Positions 32,145 through 41,955 of a DNA stretch of 64,000 nt are shown piece by piece. The DNA is from Peptoniphilus asaccharolyticus DSM 20463 (GTDB taxonomy: Bacteria > Bacillota > Clostridia > Tissierellales > Peptoniphilaceae), in assembly GCF_900176115.1 (NCBI RefSeq), contig NZ_FWWR01000017.1, forward strand, positions 124,001 through 188,000, in the 5' to 3' direction. Under the pieces are notes generated by a model. It was not told where the DNA came from. It saw only the letters and a list, made by a program, of their open reading frames with translations, and searched no databases. The position numbers were made by a program, and so were the translations under genes. Position 1 is the first letter of the stretch. Each line of letters opens with the position of its first letter.

Positions 32145-32828
32145 ATGAAAAAAATGTTAGTATTATGTTTAGTGGTAATGTTTGCATCAATTAATGCGAA
32201 TGTCGTAAGAGCATCGGGTATGAGTTATGAAAATGGAGAAAAAGACGATTATACTGTAGTAGTGGGTTATGATGAAAAAGATAGAAATGAATTATTTAGT
32301 GGGTTAACAGAAAAAGAGAAAGAAGAATTCTTATCTAATAAGACTAAAGAAATTTTTCAGTGTATATCAGAAGGTGAAATAAATAAAGTTGAAAAATTAA
32401 AAAAAGAAAATCCAAAGTTAACTATTATTGTTAAAAGAAAAAATTTAGAAGATGACTTGCATTTTTTAGGTGATAACAAAAATCTTATGAATGTATTTGA
32501 ATTAAAAGATAATGAAATAAAACCTTATTCATATGATACAGATACATACACTAGTAACAAGTATTTTAGAGTTAGCAATGATTCTGGGTTAGCTTATGCT
32601 GAATGTAGAGCACAAGTTAAGGTAGATAGAAACTTAGTAAATAAGCAAGTTACAATTGTAGGAATAAATGTTTCTGTAGATAGAAGTAGTGGTAAATTTG
32701 GATTTAATCCTATCTATAATGGAAACAATACAGCTAGAATAGCGTGGGCATATTTAGGTATTGATGGATATGGTAATGGGACAATAAATGTAGTAGCATA
32801 TTTCGATAAGAATGTTGAACTTTATTGA
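32145..32828 (+). CDS. Secreted protein of unknown function (227 aa)
   Basis: Starts at ATG 32145 with a perfect AAGGAGG 8 bases upstream. Residues 1-24 are a Sec signal peptide: MKKM, a hydrophobic core, and a likely cut after VRASG. Residues 30-110 are charged and helical, with a segment GLTEKEKEEFLSNK. Residues 130-227 look beta-rich with many Thr, Asn, Gly and Tyr, and contain one Cys. No catalytic or cell-wall-anchor motif is seen. The gene is preceded by the poly-T promoter and followed 44 bases later by a lipoprotein gene, so the two may be a surface pair. Confidence 0.72.
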   Translation: MKKMLVLCLVVMFASINANVVRASGMSYENGEKDDYTVVVGYDEKDRNELFSGLTEKEKEEFLSNKTKEIFQCISEGEINKVEKLKKENPKLTIIVKRKNLEDDLHFLGDNKNLMNVFELKDNEIKPYSYDTDTYTSNKYFRVSNDSGLAYAECRAQVKVDRNLVNKQVTIVGINVSVDRSSGKFGFNPIYNGNNTARIAWAYLGIDGYGNGTINVVAYFDKNVELY

Positions 32829-32872
32829 AGGTAATTAATCGTTTGAATTTGGTATATAATTGGTAGGGTGTT

Positions 32873-33646
32873 ATGAAAAAATATTTGATGGTTACGTTAA
32901 TTGTTGTAATGTTTTTGATGGGTTGCTCACAAGGGACAAAAAGTAATTCGAGTGAAGATACTGAGGCTGTAAACAAAAAAGAAGTATTTTCAAAATTATT
33001 AAGAGAAAAAGATTTAATGAGTTATGTTGTTAAGACTAAAAGCGAAGCGATATTCAATGCTCAGTCTGATGAGAAAAAAGAAGTAACTAATTCAAATGGG
33101 ACTGTTGAAATGACAAGGGAGCCTAAGATATATCACGCAAAATGGGAAGGCATAAGTGATAACACTAAAAATGAAAGCGAAGTTTATATCATAGACAAAG
33201 AGAATTTTTATAGAGAAAACAAAGGAGAATGGAATAAGAAAACAATTGATGATATGAACGGTAATAAAGAAGACATACCTACTTTTGTTGCTAAAACTAC
33301 ATTTGATTCAAATTCTATTTTAGAAAATCTTGAAAGTTATTATGAAATCGTAGAGTCACGAGATGTTTATATATTAAAGCTTGAGTCCAACTCAGATAAT
33401 ATAAGTGAGATTAAAAATATTCTTTTTGGAAAAGATGAAAGCAATTCATTTATAGGAGAGCTAACTTCAATAAAAGCCGAATTTTCTTTTGAGAAGGATA
33501 CATATTATCCTATTTCATATGACTGGAAAGCTAGCTTTTTAGATAAGGGAAATGATGAAGTTACACAAATAAACCAAAGCGGAAAGTATGAAGATATAAA
33601 TAAAGTTGAGGAAATAAAAATTCCTGAAGAGATTAAAAATCTATAG
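32873..33646 (+). CDS. Lipoprotein of unknown function (257 aa)
   Basis: The N-terminus is a type II signal peptide: MKKY, a hydrophobic core, and the lipobox LMGC with Cys18 as the lipidated residue. A Ser/Asn/Glu-rich linker follows (about 19-35). The mature part has alternating strands with a KIYHAKWEG segment and a later TYYPISYDWKA segment. The overall layout is similar to LolA/LppX-like or DUF-type Firmicutes lipoproteins, but I do not assign a family. It would sit on the outer face of the membrane. The ribosome site (AGGG) is weak compared with the upstream gene. Confidence 0.72.
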   Translation: MKKYLMVTLIVVMFLMGCSQGTKSNSSEDTEAVNKKEVFSKLLREKDLMSYVVKTKSEAIFNAQSDEKKEVTNSNGTVEMTREPKIYHAKWEGISDNTKNESEVYIIDKENFYRENKGEWNKKTIDDMNGNKEDIPTFVAKTTFDSNSILENLESYYEIVESRDVYILKLESNSDNISEIKNILFGKDESNSFIGELTSIKAEFSFEKDTYYPISYDWKASFLDKGNDEVTQINQSGKYEDINKVEEIKIPEEIKNL

Positions 33647-33742
33647 TTAAATAGCTATAAAACTTTTTAGAAAATTTTTGAGAATACAGCTTAATATTTT
33701 AGTATTGAACTCAACTTAAAATAGTTAGTTGAAATTTTTAGG

Positions 33743-33782
33743 GCCTAAGAATATCTTTTGTGATATATTTTAGGCTTTTTTG
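33743..33782 (+). terminator. Terminator after the lipoprotein gene
   Basis: GCCTAA (33743-33748) pairs with TTAGGC (33770-33775), with inner AATATC/GATATATT pairing and a T6 tail. Confidence 0.85.
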
Positions 33783-33833
33783 TTTATAAGTATTCTAAAG
33801 CTACAAAATTAGAGAAATATTGACTAAATAAAG

Positions 33834-33862
33834 TTGACTTAAAACAGGTTGAATGGTATACT
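33834..33862 (+). promoter_or_regulatory. Promoter of the rpsL-rpsG-fusA-tuf operon
   Basis: TTGACT (33834-33839), 17 bases, TATACT (33857-33862). Start near 33869, leader of about 85 bases. Confidence 0.85.
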
Positions 33863-33884
33863 TATTGAGTATTTTGATAGCTAT

Positions 33885-33912
33885 TTAAGACTACCTTTAA
33901 AGGTAGTCTTAA
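33885..33912 (+). promoter_or_regulatory. Perfect 28-bp palindrome in the rpsL leader
   Basis: TTAAGACTACCTTT followed by its exact complement, AAAGGTAGTCTTAA. In RNA it makes a long hairpin about 17 bases after the predicted start point, without a T-run. It may be a leader element for protein or RNA-level control, or a DNA operator. Confidence 0.6.
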
Positions 33913-33952
33913 TGTGTGTGTTGGAATTTACTAATTTTATGGAGGTGAAAGA

Positions 33953-34366
33953 ATGCCAACTATTAACCAATTAATCAGAAAAGGTAGAAAGAAAATTGAA
34001 ACTAAATCAAAGTCACCAGCTCTTGATGTTAACTATGATTCACTAAGAAAAGTTGAAACAGAAGTAAACTCACCACAAAAGAGAGGGGTTTGTGTAGCAG
34101 TTAGAACAGTAACTCCTAAGAAGCCTAACTCAGCGCTTAGAAAAGTAGCCAGAGTTCGTCTTACTAATGGATATGAAGTAATGGCTTACATCCCAGGGAT
34201 AGGACACAACCTACAAGAACACAGTGTTGTACTTATCAGAGGTGGAAGAGTTAAGGACCTTCCAGGGGTTAGATATCACATTGTTCGTGGAACACTTGAT
34301 ACAGCTGGAGTTGATAGCAGAAGACAATCTAGATCTAAATACGGTACTAAGAGACCTAAGAACTAA
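33953..34366 (+). CDS. rpsL: 30S ribosomal protein S12
   Basis: A 137-residue small-subunit protein at the decoding centre. The N-terminus [12 protein letters not shown] and the conserved loops [17 protein letters not shown] (Lys near 56) and [14 protein letters not shown] are intact. Both regions where streptomycin-resistance changes arise carry the common residues. ATG 33953 has GGAGGTG upstream. First gene of the str operon in the usual order S12-S7-EF-G-EF-Tu. Confidence 0.98.
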   Translation: MPTINQLIRKGRKKIETKSKSPALDVNYDSLRKVETEVNSPQKRGVCVAVRTVTPKKPNSALRKVARVRLTNGYEVMAYIPGIGHNLQEHSVVLIRGGRVKDLPGVRYHIVRGTLDTAGVDSRRQSRSKYGTKRPKN

Positions 34367-34457
34367 GATTAATTTGATTTAACATTCTTTATATAGATTT
34401 TTTGGCTTACGTTAATCGAGTACCAATGAATCGACTAAATAGTTAAGGAGGGAAGTT

Positions 34458-34928
34458 ATGCCAAGAAAAGGACACATCCAAAAAAGGCAAGTAATGGCTG
34501 ATCCTGTGTATGATGATGTAATCATCACAAAACTTATCAACAACGTAATGTTAGATGGTAAGAAGGGAACAGCACAAAGAATCGTATACAATGCTCTTGA
34601 AAGTATTCAAGGGGACACAGGTGAAGAAGCTCTAGAAGTATTCTACAAAGCTCTAAACAATGTAATGCCTGTATTAGAAGTAAAAGCTAGAAGAATTGGT
34701 GGGGCTACTTACCAAGTACCTATGGAAGTTAGACCGGAAAGACGCCAAACACTTGGACTTAGATGGTTAGTTAAGTATGCTAGAGCAAGAGGCGAAAAGA
34801 CTATGGCTCAAAGATTAGCAAAAGAAATACTTGATGCATCTAACAACTTAGGCGCAAGTGTGAAGAGAAAAGAAGAAATGCATAGAACAGCAGAAGCTAA
34901 TAAGGCATTTGCTCACTATAGATGGTAA
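34458..34928 (+). CDS. rpsG: 30S ribosomal protein S7
   Basis: A 156-residue protein that binds the 3' domain of 16S rRNA and organises the small-subunit head. The PRKGHIQKR start, the [21 protein letters not shown] centre and the AHYRW end are characteristic. ATG 34458 follows AAGGAGGG. The 91-base rpsL-rpsG gap could hold a feedback site as in other str operons, but I see no clear structure there. fusA follows after 12 bases. Confidence 0.98.
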   Translation: MPRKGHIQKRQVMADPVYDDVIITKLINNVMLDGKKGTAQRIVYNALESIQGDTGEEALEVFYKALNNVMPVLEVKARRIGGATYQVPMEVRPERRQTLGLRWLVKYARARGEKTMAQRLAKEILDASNNLGASVKRKEEMHRTAEANKAFAHYRW

Positions 34929-34940
34929 GGGAGGAAACCC

Positions 34941-37010
34941 ATGTCTCGTGATATACCTTTAAATAGAGTCAGAAATATTGGTATCATGGCTCATATCGAT
35001 GCCGGAAAAACCACTACTACTGAACGTATACTTTATTATTCAGGTAAAATCCACAAAATAGGCGAAACACACGAAGGTGGAGCGCAAATGGACTGGATGG
35101 AACAAGAGCAAGAAAGAGGTATCACAATTACCTCAGCGGCAACAACAGCAAACTGGAAGAACCACAGACTTAACATCATAGACACTCCGGGACACGTTGA
35201 CTTCACAGTAGAAGTTGAAAGATCTCTAAGAGTTCTTGATGGTGCAGTTGCATTGTTTGACGCAAAAAGTGGTGTAGAACCACAATCAGAAACTGTTTGG
35301 AGACAAGCAGATAGATATGGAGTACCAAGAATTGCTCATATCAATAAAATGGACGTTACAGGAGCTGATTTCTTTAGATCAGTTGCTACAATAGATAAAA
35401 AATTACAAGGTAACCCAGTGCCAATTCAAATCCCAATGGGAGCAGAAGACACTTTCATCGGTATGATTGACCTTGTAGAAATGAAAGCTGAAATCTACAA
35501 GAATGACGACGGTACAGAAATCGAAGTTACTGACATTCCTGAAGAATACAAAGCACAAGCAGAAGAATATAGAGAAAATATGATCGACAAGGTTGCAGAA
35601 TTTGACGAAGAACTTATGATGGCATACCTTGAAGGAGAAGAAATCTCTAAAGAACAAATCAAAAAAGCTATAAGAAAAGGTACAGTAGATGTTAAGATAA
35701 CACCATGTACTTGCGGTTCTTCTTATAAGAACAAAGGGGTACAATTACTTCTTGACGCTATCATAGACTACCTACCATCACCATTAGATATCCCAGCAAT
35801 CAAGGGAATAGATGATGACGGAGAAGCTATAGAAAGACACGCATCAGACGAAGAACCTCTATCAGCATTAGCATTCAAGATCGTTTCTGACCCATTCGTA
35901 GGTAAGTTAGCTTACTTCAGAGTTTACTCAGGGGTATTGAAATCAGGATCTTATGTATACAACTCTACTAAAGGCAAGAGAGAAAGAATCGGACGTATTC
36001 TTTTAATGCATGCTAACAAGAGAGAAGAAATTGAAGAAGTATACGCAGGAGAAATCGCTGCAGCAGTAGGTCTAAAAGATACTACAACAGGTGATACACT
36101 TTGTGATGAAAAATCTAGAGTAATTCTTGAAAAAATGGAATTTCCAGAACCAGTAATCTCAGTTGCAATTGAACCAAAATCAAAAGCATCTCAAGAAAAA
36201 ATGGGTATCGCACTTCAAAAACTTGCAGAAGAAGACCCTACATTCAGAACATACACTGACGAAGAAACAGGCCAATCTATCATCTCAGGAATGGGAGAGC
36301 TTCATCTTGACATTATCGTAGACAGACTTCTAAGAGAATTCAAAGTTGAAGCAAACATTGGTAACCCACAAGTATCTTATAGAGAATCTATTACTACAGC
36401 TTCTGAAGGCGAAGGAAAATATGTTCGTCAATCAGGTGGACGTGGACAATACGGTCACTGTAAGATCAGAGTTACACCTCTTGAACCAGGTTCAGGATTT
36501 GTATTCGAAAACAACATTGTCGGTGGGGCAATTCCTAAGGAATTTATCGGACCAACTCAACAAGGTATCGAAGAAGCAATGAAATCAGGTGTACTTGGTG
36601 GATACGAAGTATTAGACGTTAAAGTAGAACTATACGATGGTTCTTACCATGATGTCGACTCTTCAGAAATGGCATTTAAGATTGCTGGATCAATGGCATT
36701 AAGAGATGCACTTGCAAAAGCAAACCCAGTGCTTCTTGAACCAACAATGAAGGTAGAAATAACAACTCCAGAAGAATACATGGGAGATGTTATCGGAGAT
36801 ATAAACTCAAGACGTGGAAGAATGGAAGGTATGGAACTTGTAAATGGTGCACAAATCATCACAAGCTATGTACCACTAGCAGAAATGTTTGGATATGCAA
36901 CATCACTTCGTTCAAACACACAAGGTAGAGCAAACCACTCTATGCAATTTGACCACTATGAACCAGTACCTAAGAACATTTCAGACGAAGTTCTTGGAGA
37001 CAAGAAATAA
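34941..37010 (+). CDS. fusA: Translation elongation factor G
   Basis: A 689-residue GTPase that drives ribosomal translocation. G1 AHIDAGKTT (about 17-25), G2 region [10 protein letters not shown]3 DTPGHVDF, G4 NKMD, followed by domains II-V. Domain IV has the [12 protein letters not shown] segment and domain V ends with the usual [11 protein letters not shown]. Length and motifs match the canonical EF-G rather than the EF-G2 paralogue. ATG 34941 follows GGGAGGAAA. tuf follows after 20 bases. Confidence 0.98.
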   Translation: MSRDIPLNRVRNIGIMAHIDAGKTTTTERILYYSGKIHKIGETHEGGAQMDWMEQEQERGITITSAATTANWKNHRLNIIDTPGHVDFTVEVERSLRVLDGAVALFDAKSGVEPQSETVWRQADRYGVPRIAHINKMDVTGADFFRSVATIDKKLQGNPVPIQIPMGAEDTFIGMIDLVEMKAEIYKNDDGTEIEVTDIPEEYKAQAEEYRENMIDKVAEFDEELMMAYLEGEEISKEQIKKAIRKGTVDVKITPCTCGSSYKNKGVQLLLDAIIDYLPSPLDIPAIKGIDDDGEAIERHASDEEPLSALAFKIVSDPFVGKLAYFRVYSGVLKSGSYVYNSTKGKRERIGRILLMHANKREEIEEVYAGEIAAAVGLKDTTTGDTLCDEKSRVILEKMEFPEPVISVAIEPKSKASQEKMGIALQKLAEEDPTFRTYTDEETGQSIISGMGELHLDIIVDRLLREFKVEANIGNPQVSYRESITTASEGEGKYVRQSGGRGQYGHCKIRVTPLEPGSGFVFENNIVGGAIPKEFIGPTQQGIEEAMKSGVLGGYEVLDVKVELYDGSYHDVDSSEMAFKIAGSMALRDALAKANPVLLEPTMKVEITTPEEYMGDVIGDINSRRGRMEGMELVNGAQIITSYVPLAEMFGYATSLRSNTQGRANHSMQFDHYEPVPKNISDEVLGDKK

Positions 37011-37030
37011 AACCTTAAGGAGGAATTACA

Positions 37031-38224
37031 ATGGCTAAAGCTAAATTTGAAAGAAACAAACCACACGTAAACATAGGAACAATAGGACACGTAGACCACG
37101 GAAAAACAACACTAACAGCAGCAATCACATTAGTACTAAACAAAAGATTCGGATCAGGAGAATTCGTAGACTACGCAAACATCGATAAAGCACCAGAAGA
37201 AAGAGAAAGAGGAATCACAATCTCAACATCTCACGTAGAATACGAAACATCAAACAGACACTACGCACACGTAGACTGCCCAGGACACGCTGACTATGTA
37301 AAGAACATGATCACAGGAGCAGCACAAATGGACGGAGCGATCCTAGTATGTTCAGCAGCAGACGGTCCAATGCCACAAACAAGAGAACACATCCTATTAG
37401 CAAGACAAGTAGGTGTACCAAAGATCGTAGTATTCCTAAACAAAGAAGACCAAGTAGATGACCCAGAACTAATCGAATTAGTAGAAATGGAAATCAGAGA
37501 CCTACTAAGCGAATACGACTTTGACGGAGACGAAACACCAATCGTAGTAGGATCAGCACTAAAAGCATTAGAAGATCCAGATGGAGAATGGGGAGACAAA
37601 ATCCTAAAACTAATGGAAGAAGTAGACTCATACATTCCAGAACCAGTAAGAGACATAGACCACCCATTCCTAATGCCAGTAGAAGACGTATTCTCAATCA
37701 CAGGAAGAGGAACAGTAGCAACAGGAAGAGTAGAACAAGGAACAGTAAAAGTAGGCGACAACGTAGAACTAGTAGGACTAACAGAAGAAAGAAGAACCCT
37801 AGTAGTAACAGGAGTTGAAATGTTCAAGAAACAACTAGACCAAGCCCAAGCAGGAGATAACATCGGAGCCCTACTAAGAGGAATCCAAAGAGATGAAATC
37901 GAAAGAGGCCAAGTACTAGCAGCACCAGGAACAATACACCCACACACAAAATTCGAAGCCGAAGTATACGTACTATCAAAAGAAGAAGGCGGAAGACACA
38001 CACCATTCTTTAACGGATACAGACCACAATTCTACTTCAGAACAACAGACGTAACAGGAGATATCCAACTAGCAGAAGGCGTAGAAATGGTAATGCCAGG
38101 AGACAACTCAACATTCACAGTAACACTAATCACACCAATCGCAATGGACGAAGGACTAAGATTCGCTATCAGAGAAGGTGGAAGAACAGTAGCATCAGGA
38201 GTTGTATCAAAACTTATCGACTAA
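37031..38224 (+). CDS. tuf: Translation elongation factor Tu
   Basis: A 397-residue GTPase that delivers aminoacyl-tRNA. GHVDHGKTT (about 19-27), [25 protein letters not shown], and NKEDQVDD where the common form is NKxD. Domains II and III are complete. Codon use is extreme and unlike fusA just before it: Val is mostly GTA, Thr ACA, Leu CTA or TTA, Arg AGA. This creates long open frames on the other strand that are not genes. ATG 37031 follows AAGGAGG. A strong terminator follows. Confidence 0.98.
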   Translation: MAKAKFERNKPHVNIGTIGHVDHGKTTLTAAITLVLNKRFGSGEFVDYANIDKAPEERERGITISTSHVEYETSNRHYAHVDCPGHADYVKNMITGAAQMDGAILVCSAADGPMPQTREHILLARQVGVPKIVVFLNKEDQVDDPELIELVEMEIRDLLSEYDFDGDETPIVVGSALKALEDPDGEWGDKILKLMEEVDSYIPEPVRDIDHPFLMPVEDVFSITGRGTVATGRVEQGTVKVGDNVELVGLTEERRTLVVTGVEMFKKQLDQAQAGDNIGALLRGIQRDEIERGQVLAAPGTIHPHTKFEAEVYVLSKEEGGRHTPFFNGYRPQFYFRTTDVTGDIQLAEGVEMVMPGDNSTFTVTLITPIAMDEGLRFAIREGGRTVASGVVSKLID

Positions 38225-38238
38225 TTAAAAAAAACAAG

Positions 38239-38267
38239 TACCTCAGAGAAATCTGAGGTATTTTTTT
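38239..38267 (+). terminator. Terminator of the str operon
   Basis: TACCTCAGA (38239-38247), loop GAAA, TCTGAGGTA (38252-38260), then TTTTTTT. Confidence 0.95.
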
Positions 38268-38295
38268 ATGCCAAAAAAACGTAGAGGCGAAAAAC

Positions 38296-38590
38296 AAACC
38301 CGTAGGGGACGCACGAACGGATGTGAGGCTGTCCCGTGTATTACATAAACCCGTAGGGGACGCACGAACGGATGTGAGGCCGTCCCGCCGTAGCCCAAGC
38401 CAAACGAAATCCAAAATCGTTTACGAAACATTGGTTTTGAAAATCATCCACCAAAAATTATTTGGAAATCACAAACTGTATCATCCACGAACTGTAACGG
38501 GCGGACTTCGCTACGCTCATGCCGCCCCTACAAATTGTTGAGCGCATGTGTCACGGTACGGCCTCACGTTGTTAGTGCGAACCATACATT
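38296..38590. repeat. GC-rich palindromic repeat block between tuf and the opu operon
   Basis: Two 41-bp units start at 38296 and 38347 (51 bp apart). Each reads AAACCCGTAGGGGACG, then a middle with ACGAACGGATGTGAGGC, then GTCCCG; GGGACG and CGTCCC can pair. A third hairpin follows, GGGCGG (38499-38504) with CCGCCC (38522-38527). The block is far richer in G and C than its surroundings and contains no gene. It is present again at 48906-49200. Confidence 0.8.
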
Positions 38591-38610
38591 GTGGTATAAA
38601 TATCGTTTCA

Positions 38611-38638
38611 AAATAAAAACACTGCTGTTAAGCAGTGT
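38611..38638 (-). terminator. Terminator of the opu operon
   Basis: ACACTGCT (38619-38626), loop GTTA, AGCAGTGT (38631-38638). On the minus strand the T-rich tail is at 38611-38618, directly after the opuCD stop. Confidence 0.88.
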
Positions 38639-38646
38639 CTAAATTT

Positions 38647-39294
38647 TTATTTTATTGTGTAAGATTTTGGCTGTAATTTCTTTTCAATCCAACCCAAAAT
38701 AACATCGGCAAGAATTGCCATAAGTGCTGTTGGAAGGGCTCCGGAGAGTATTATCGCCTGCCCATGAGCTACGTTTATACCTCTACTGATAATGTCGCCA
38801 AGGCCACCGGCTCCGATAAATGTGCCTATTGCGGTAACTCCTATTGCAACCACAAGAGCATTTCTAATTCCACCCATGATTACGGAGATGGAAAGAGGTA
38901 TCTCAACTTTAAATATACTCTGCATTCTTGTCATGCCCATTCCCTTAGCCGCATCTATAATCTCAGGCTTAATAGAGTTAATGGCTGTGACTGTGTTTTT
39001 TAAAATTGGAAGGAGTGAGTATAGAAACACTGCAATTATAACAGTGTTGGAACCAATCCCTAAACCAAGCATTAAAATTGCAAGCATCGCCAGTGATGGT
39101 ATGGTTTGTAGCACATTGGCAAAACCTATTACAGCATCGGACAATTTATATCTTTTTGAAATAAAAAATCCAAGCGGAATTGCAACTATTGCTGCAAATA
39201 GCACACCATAGATTGAAATCAAAAAGTGTCTTATAAATTGTTCCATTACATACATTCCATTAATTGAATAATAGGTGAATATTTCTTTTATCAT
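38647..39294 (-). CDS. opuCD: Osmoprotectant ABC transporter permease (OpuCD/OpuBD type), copy 1
   Basis: A 215-residue membrane protein with about five to six helices and the permease coupling loop: the 'EAA' region reads EIIDAAKGMGMTRMQSIFKVEIPL (about residues 111-134). The family works with OpuCA ATPase, OpuCB permease and OpuCC binding protein to import glycine betaine, carnitine, choline or related compounds. The start (ATG 39294) overlaps the opuCC stop by 4 bases. It is identical to a second copy at 49257-49904. Confidence 0.9.
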   Translation of the reverse strand: MIKEIFTYYSINGMYVMEQFIRHFLISIYGVLFAAIVAIPLGFFISKRYKLSDAVIGFANVLQTIPSLAMLAILMLGLGIGSNTVIIAVFLYSLLPILKNTVTAINSIKPEIIDAAKGMGMTRMQSIFKVEIPLSISVIMGGIRNALVVAIGVTAIGTFIGAGGLGDIISRGINVAHGQAIILSGALPTALMAILADVILGWIEKKLQPKSYTIK

Positions 39295-40211
39295 AACTTC
39301 ACCTCATCTTTAAAGTAATTATTTTCTTCTAAAAATTCTTTCGCCACTACTTGTGGTTCGATTAAGTCTTCGTCGCTTCTCTTGTTCATATATTGCATTT
39401 GTTCACTTGAAATTTTACCGGCCAAAACTTTTAGTATCACATCTATTTCGGGATGTTTTTCAACTATTTCAGCGCTTGCAACCGGAGAACAATCGTAAGG
39501 AGGGAAGAGTTGTCTATCGTCTTCAAGGATTTGTAGACCATAAGAATTTATTCTTCCATCTGTTGAGTATCCAAGCACTACGTCCATCTCATTATTATCT
39601 ATCGCAGAGTAGACAAGTGCTATTTCCATTGGATAGATGTTTGGGAATTCATAGTTATATTTTTCTTTAAATCCTTCGTAGCCATCTCCCGGACGTTGTA
39701 GCCAAGATGAGTCCACTCCGACTTTTAAACTATCTTTAAACTGTTCAAGCTCTGAAACTTTTGTGATGTTGTGTTCGGCTGCAAATTCTTTTGTCACCAT
39801 AAATGCATAAGTGTTTGAAAATCCATAGGAATCGTACCAAATTCTATTAAATCTCTTTAGGTATTCACCTTGTGATACTTTCAATGCCTCTTGTGGCTCC
39901 ATAATGGGTTCTAAGCCGAGTTCTCCGGTGATAGAAGTCCCAGTGTACATTCCACCGCTTAAATTGACGTCGCCCTCTTTCATGGACGTATGAATCAATG
40001 TTGTTGAACCGAGATTATTTATTATGGTTACTTTTAGGTCCGTATATTCTTTGACCATTTCTGAAACGATATGGGAAAGAATTTGTCTTTCACTTGTGTT
40101 TCCGGATGCGATTACAATCTGAGTATCGGTGTTTGCACCGAGTCCCGGCATTGAACAAGCTGTGAGCAAGAGATACATCAGAACTAAAATTATATTTTTT
40201 TTGAGTTTCAT
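39291..40211 (-). CDS. opuCC: Osmoprotectant ABC transporter substrate-binding lipoprotein, copy 1
   Basis: A 306-residue lipoprotein: a basic start, a hydrophobic stretch, and the lipobox LLTAC with Cys19. The mature part is an OpuAC-type (type II) binding protein: [16 protein letters not shown] at the start, [13 protein letters not shown] near the first hinge, and [21 protein letters not shown] near the C-terminus. Such proteins bind quaternary ammonium compounds through aromatic boxes. The start overlaps the opuCB stop by 4 bases. Identical copy at 49901-50821. Confidence 0.92.
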   Translation of the reverse strand: MKLKKNIILVLMYLLLTACSMPGLGANTDTQIVIASGNTSERQILSHIVSEMVKEYTDLKVTIINNLGSTTLIHTSMKEGDVNLSGGMYTGTSITGELGLEPIMEPQEALKVSQGEYLKRFNRIWYDSYGFSNTYAFMVTKEFAAEHNITKVSELEQFKDSLKVGVDSSWLQRPGDGYEGFKEKYNYEFPNIYPMEIALVYSAIDNNEMDVVLGYSTDGRINSYGLQILEDDRQLFPPYDCSPVASAEIVEKHPEIDVILKVLAGKISSEQMQYMNKRSDEDLIEPQVVAKEFLEENNYFKDEVKL

Positions 40212-40472
40212 TTTGCACCTCCTGATACTTTGTAAGGGGACAATTTTCTTTCTACTTTTCCAAGTATAAAATCGGCTAAAAGAGCCATTATACTAACGGG
40301 TATTGTTCCCCAAATAATCATTGGAGGGATATAATTGTTAAGTCCGTTAAAGATGAAATCTCCAAGCCCACCGGCACCTATATAGGAAGCAAGTGTAGTC
40401 CACGCAATTACATATACTGCACTAAGTTGTATTCCAGACATTATCACTGATAATGCGAGTGGTATTTTAACT

Positions 40473-41588
40473 GATAATTTATCATAACAAGTGCAACATA
40501 AATAAACTCATAGCTAATCAGCTGTGTTAATATGTAAGTGACCAAACAAAACATATTAAAAGGAGTGATTAACTATGAGCTATAACCATCTTACCATAGA
40601 AGAAAGATCTTGTATTTACCAATTTTTAAATTTAGGAATGAGTATAAGGAAAATTGCACAAGCACTTAAAAGGTCACCTAGTACAATATCTAGAGAAATT
40701 AAAAGAAATTCATCTAAGATAAAAGTTAGTAGGGGAAGTTACACTAAGTACTTTCCGATAAAGGCAAATGATAAATATATTGATAGAAGAAAAGACTGCC
40801 ATAGAAAAAGTAAATTTTCTAAAGATGTTATTGATTATTTAACTGTAAAGATTAACGAACATTGGTCCCCTGAACAAATATCAAATAGAAACACAAATGA
40901 GATTCATGAATTACCATCTACATCAACGATATATAGAATGATACACGCCAAAAAGCTGCCAAAAACTAGTATGAAAAATTTGAGAAGAAAAGCTAAATTT
41001 AAAAGGCCAGCAGAAAAAAGAGGAAAATTCAATGATAAAGGTAGAACAATTAAGAAAAGACCTAAAGAGATATACAGAAGGCAAGAATTAGGCCACTGGG
41101 AAGCAGATACAGTGGAATCAGGCAGATTAGATCATAAAAGGAAAAGTAGATGTTGTTTCGTAACTTTAGCAGAAAGAAAATCTAGATATTATATAGCAAT
41201 CCTAGTTGAAAATAGAAAGTCGGAAAGCGTAACACCAGCAATAATAAATGCATTAAAAGATTATCCAAAAGAATTAGTAAAAACAATAACCTTTGATAGA
41301 GGTAAAGAATTTTCAGAATTTGAGAAAATAGAAAAAGAATTAGGATGCAAAACTTATTTTTGTGATCCCTATTGTGCATGGCAAAAAGGTACAAATGAAA
41401 ATAGTAACGGACTTTTGAGGGAGTTTTATCCTAAGGGTATGGATTTATCAGAAGTGAATATTGATGAATTAAATTATAACTTAAGTTTAATGAATAATAG
41501 ACCTAGAAAATGTATAAAATATAAAACACCTAAAGAAGAACTTTTTGGTCTCTTACCATAGGTGTTGCATTTGATTTGACAATTCGTC
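40473..41588 (+). mobile_element. IS30-family insertion sequence, copy C (1116 bp)
   Basis: Same ends as copy A. Target duplication AACT (40469-40472 and 41589-41592). Copy C together with its left flank is repeated at 48906-52198. Confidence 0.95.
40575..41561 (+). CDS. IS30-family transposase (intact, copy C)
   Basis: A 328-residue protein identical to copies B and E. N-terminal HTH with RKIAQALKRSPSTISREI, DDE core with HWEADTVE, TFDRGKEF and the Glu in KGTNENSNG. The RBS AAAAGGAG lies 8 bases before ATG 40575. It is antisense to opuCB. The full frame and motifs suggest active transposase. Confidence 0.95.
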   Translation: MSYNHLTIEERSCIYQFLNLGMSIRKIAQALKRSPSTISREIKRNSSKIKVSRGSYTKYFPIKANDKYIDRRKDCHRKSKFSKDVIDYLTVKINEHWSPEQISNRNTNEIHELPSTSTIYRMIHAKKLPKTSMKNLRRKAKFKRPAEKRGKFNDKGRTIKKRPKEIYRRQELGHWEADTVESGRLDHKRKSRCCFVTLAERKSRYYIAILVENRKSESVTPAIINALKDYPKELVKTITFDRGKEFSEFEKIEKELGCKTYFCDPYCAWQKGTNENSNGLLREFYPKGMDLSEVNIDELNYNLSLMNNRPRKCIKYKTPKEELFGLLP

Positions 41589-41955
41589 AACTTTAAAAAG
41601 TATTTGCTTTTCTGTCATTCCCATCCCCTTAGCGGCATCTATTGAGTTTGGCTCTACTGATGTAATCCCAAGGTAGGTGTTTCTAAGTATTGGGAGTAGA
41701 GAGTAGATAAATAGAGCGATTATAGCGGGGAGTTTTCCAACTCCTATAATTGTGATTATAGAGAGTAGGGCAAATGAGGGAATAGTTTGCAAAACTGAAG
41801 CAACTGCCATAACAATTTTTGCCACTGTTCTATTTTTTGAAATTAAAATCCCAATTGGAACTGCAAATAGTATTCCAAGGCAGAGTGCAAGGGTGGCGAT
41901 GTATAAATGTTCTAAAGATTTGGCAATGATTTCGTTTGAGTTTGAAACAAAATAA

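Noticed and set aside
37294-38001. Open frame of 235 codons on the minus strand in tuf, plus shorter frames in tuf on both strands
   Set aside because: It comes from the one-sided codon use of tuf; no ribosome site, odd composition, and tuf is certain.
38296-38387. The two 41-bp units considered as a CRISPR array
   Set aside because: Only two units, palindromic at both ends, and a spacer of 10 bases; no cas genes.
41182-41394. 70-codon minus-strand frame found in every IS30 copy
   Set aside because: It repeats only because the IS repeats; it is antisense to the catalytic core and has no ribosome site.
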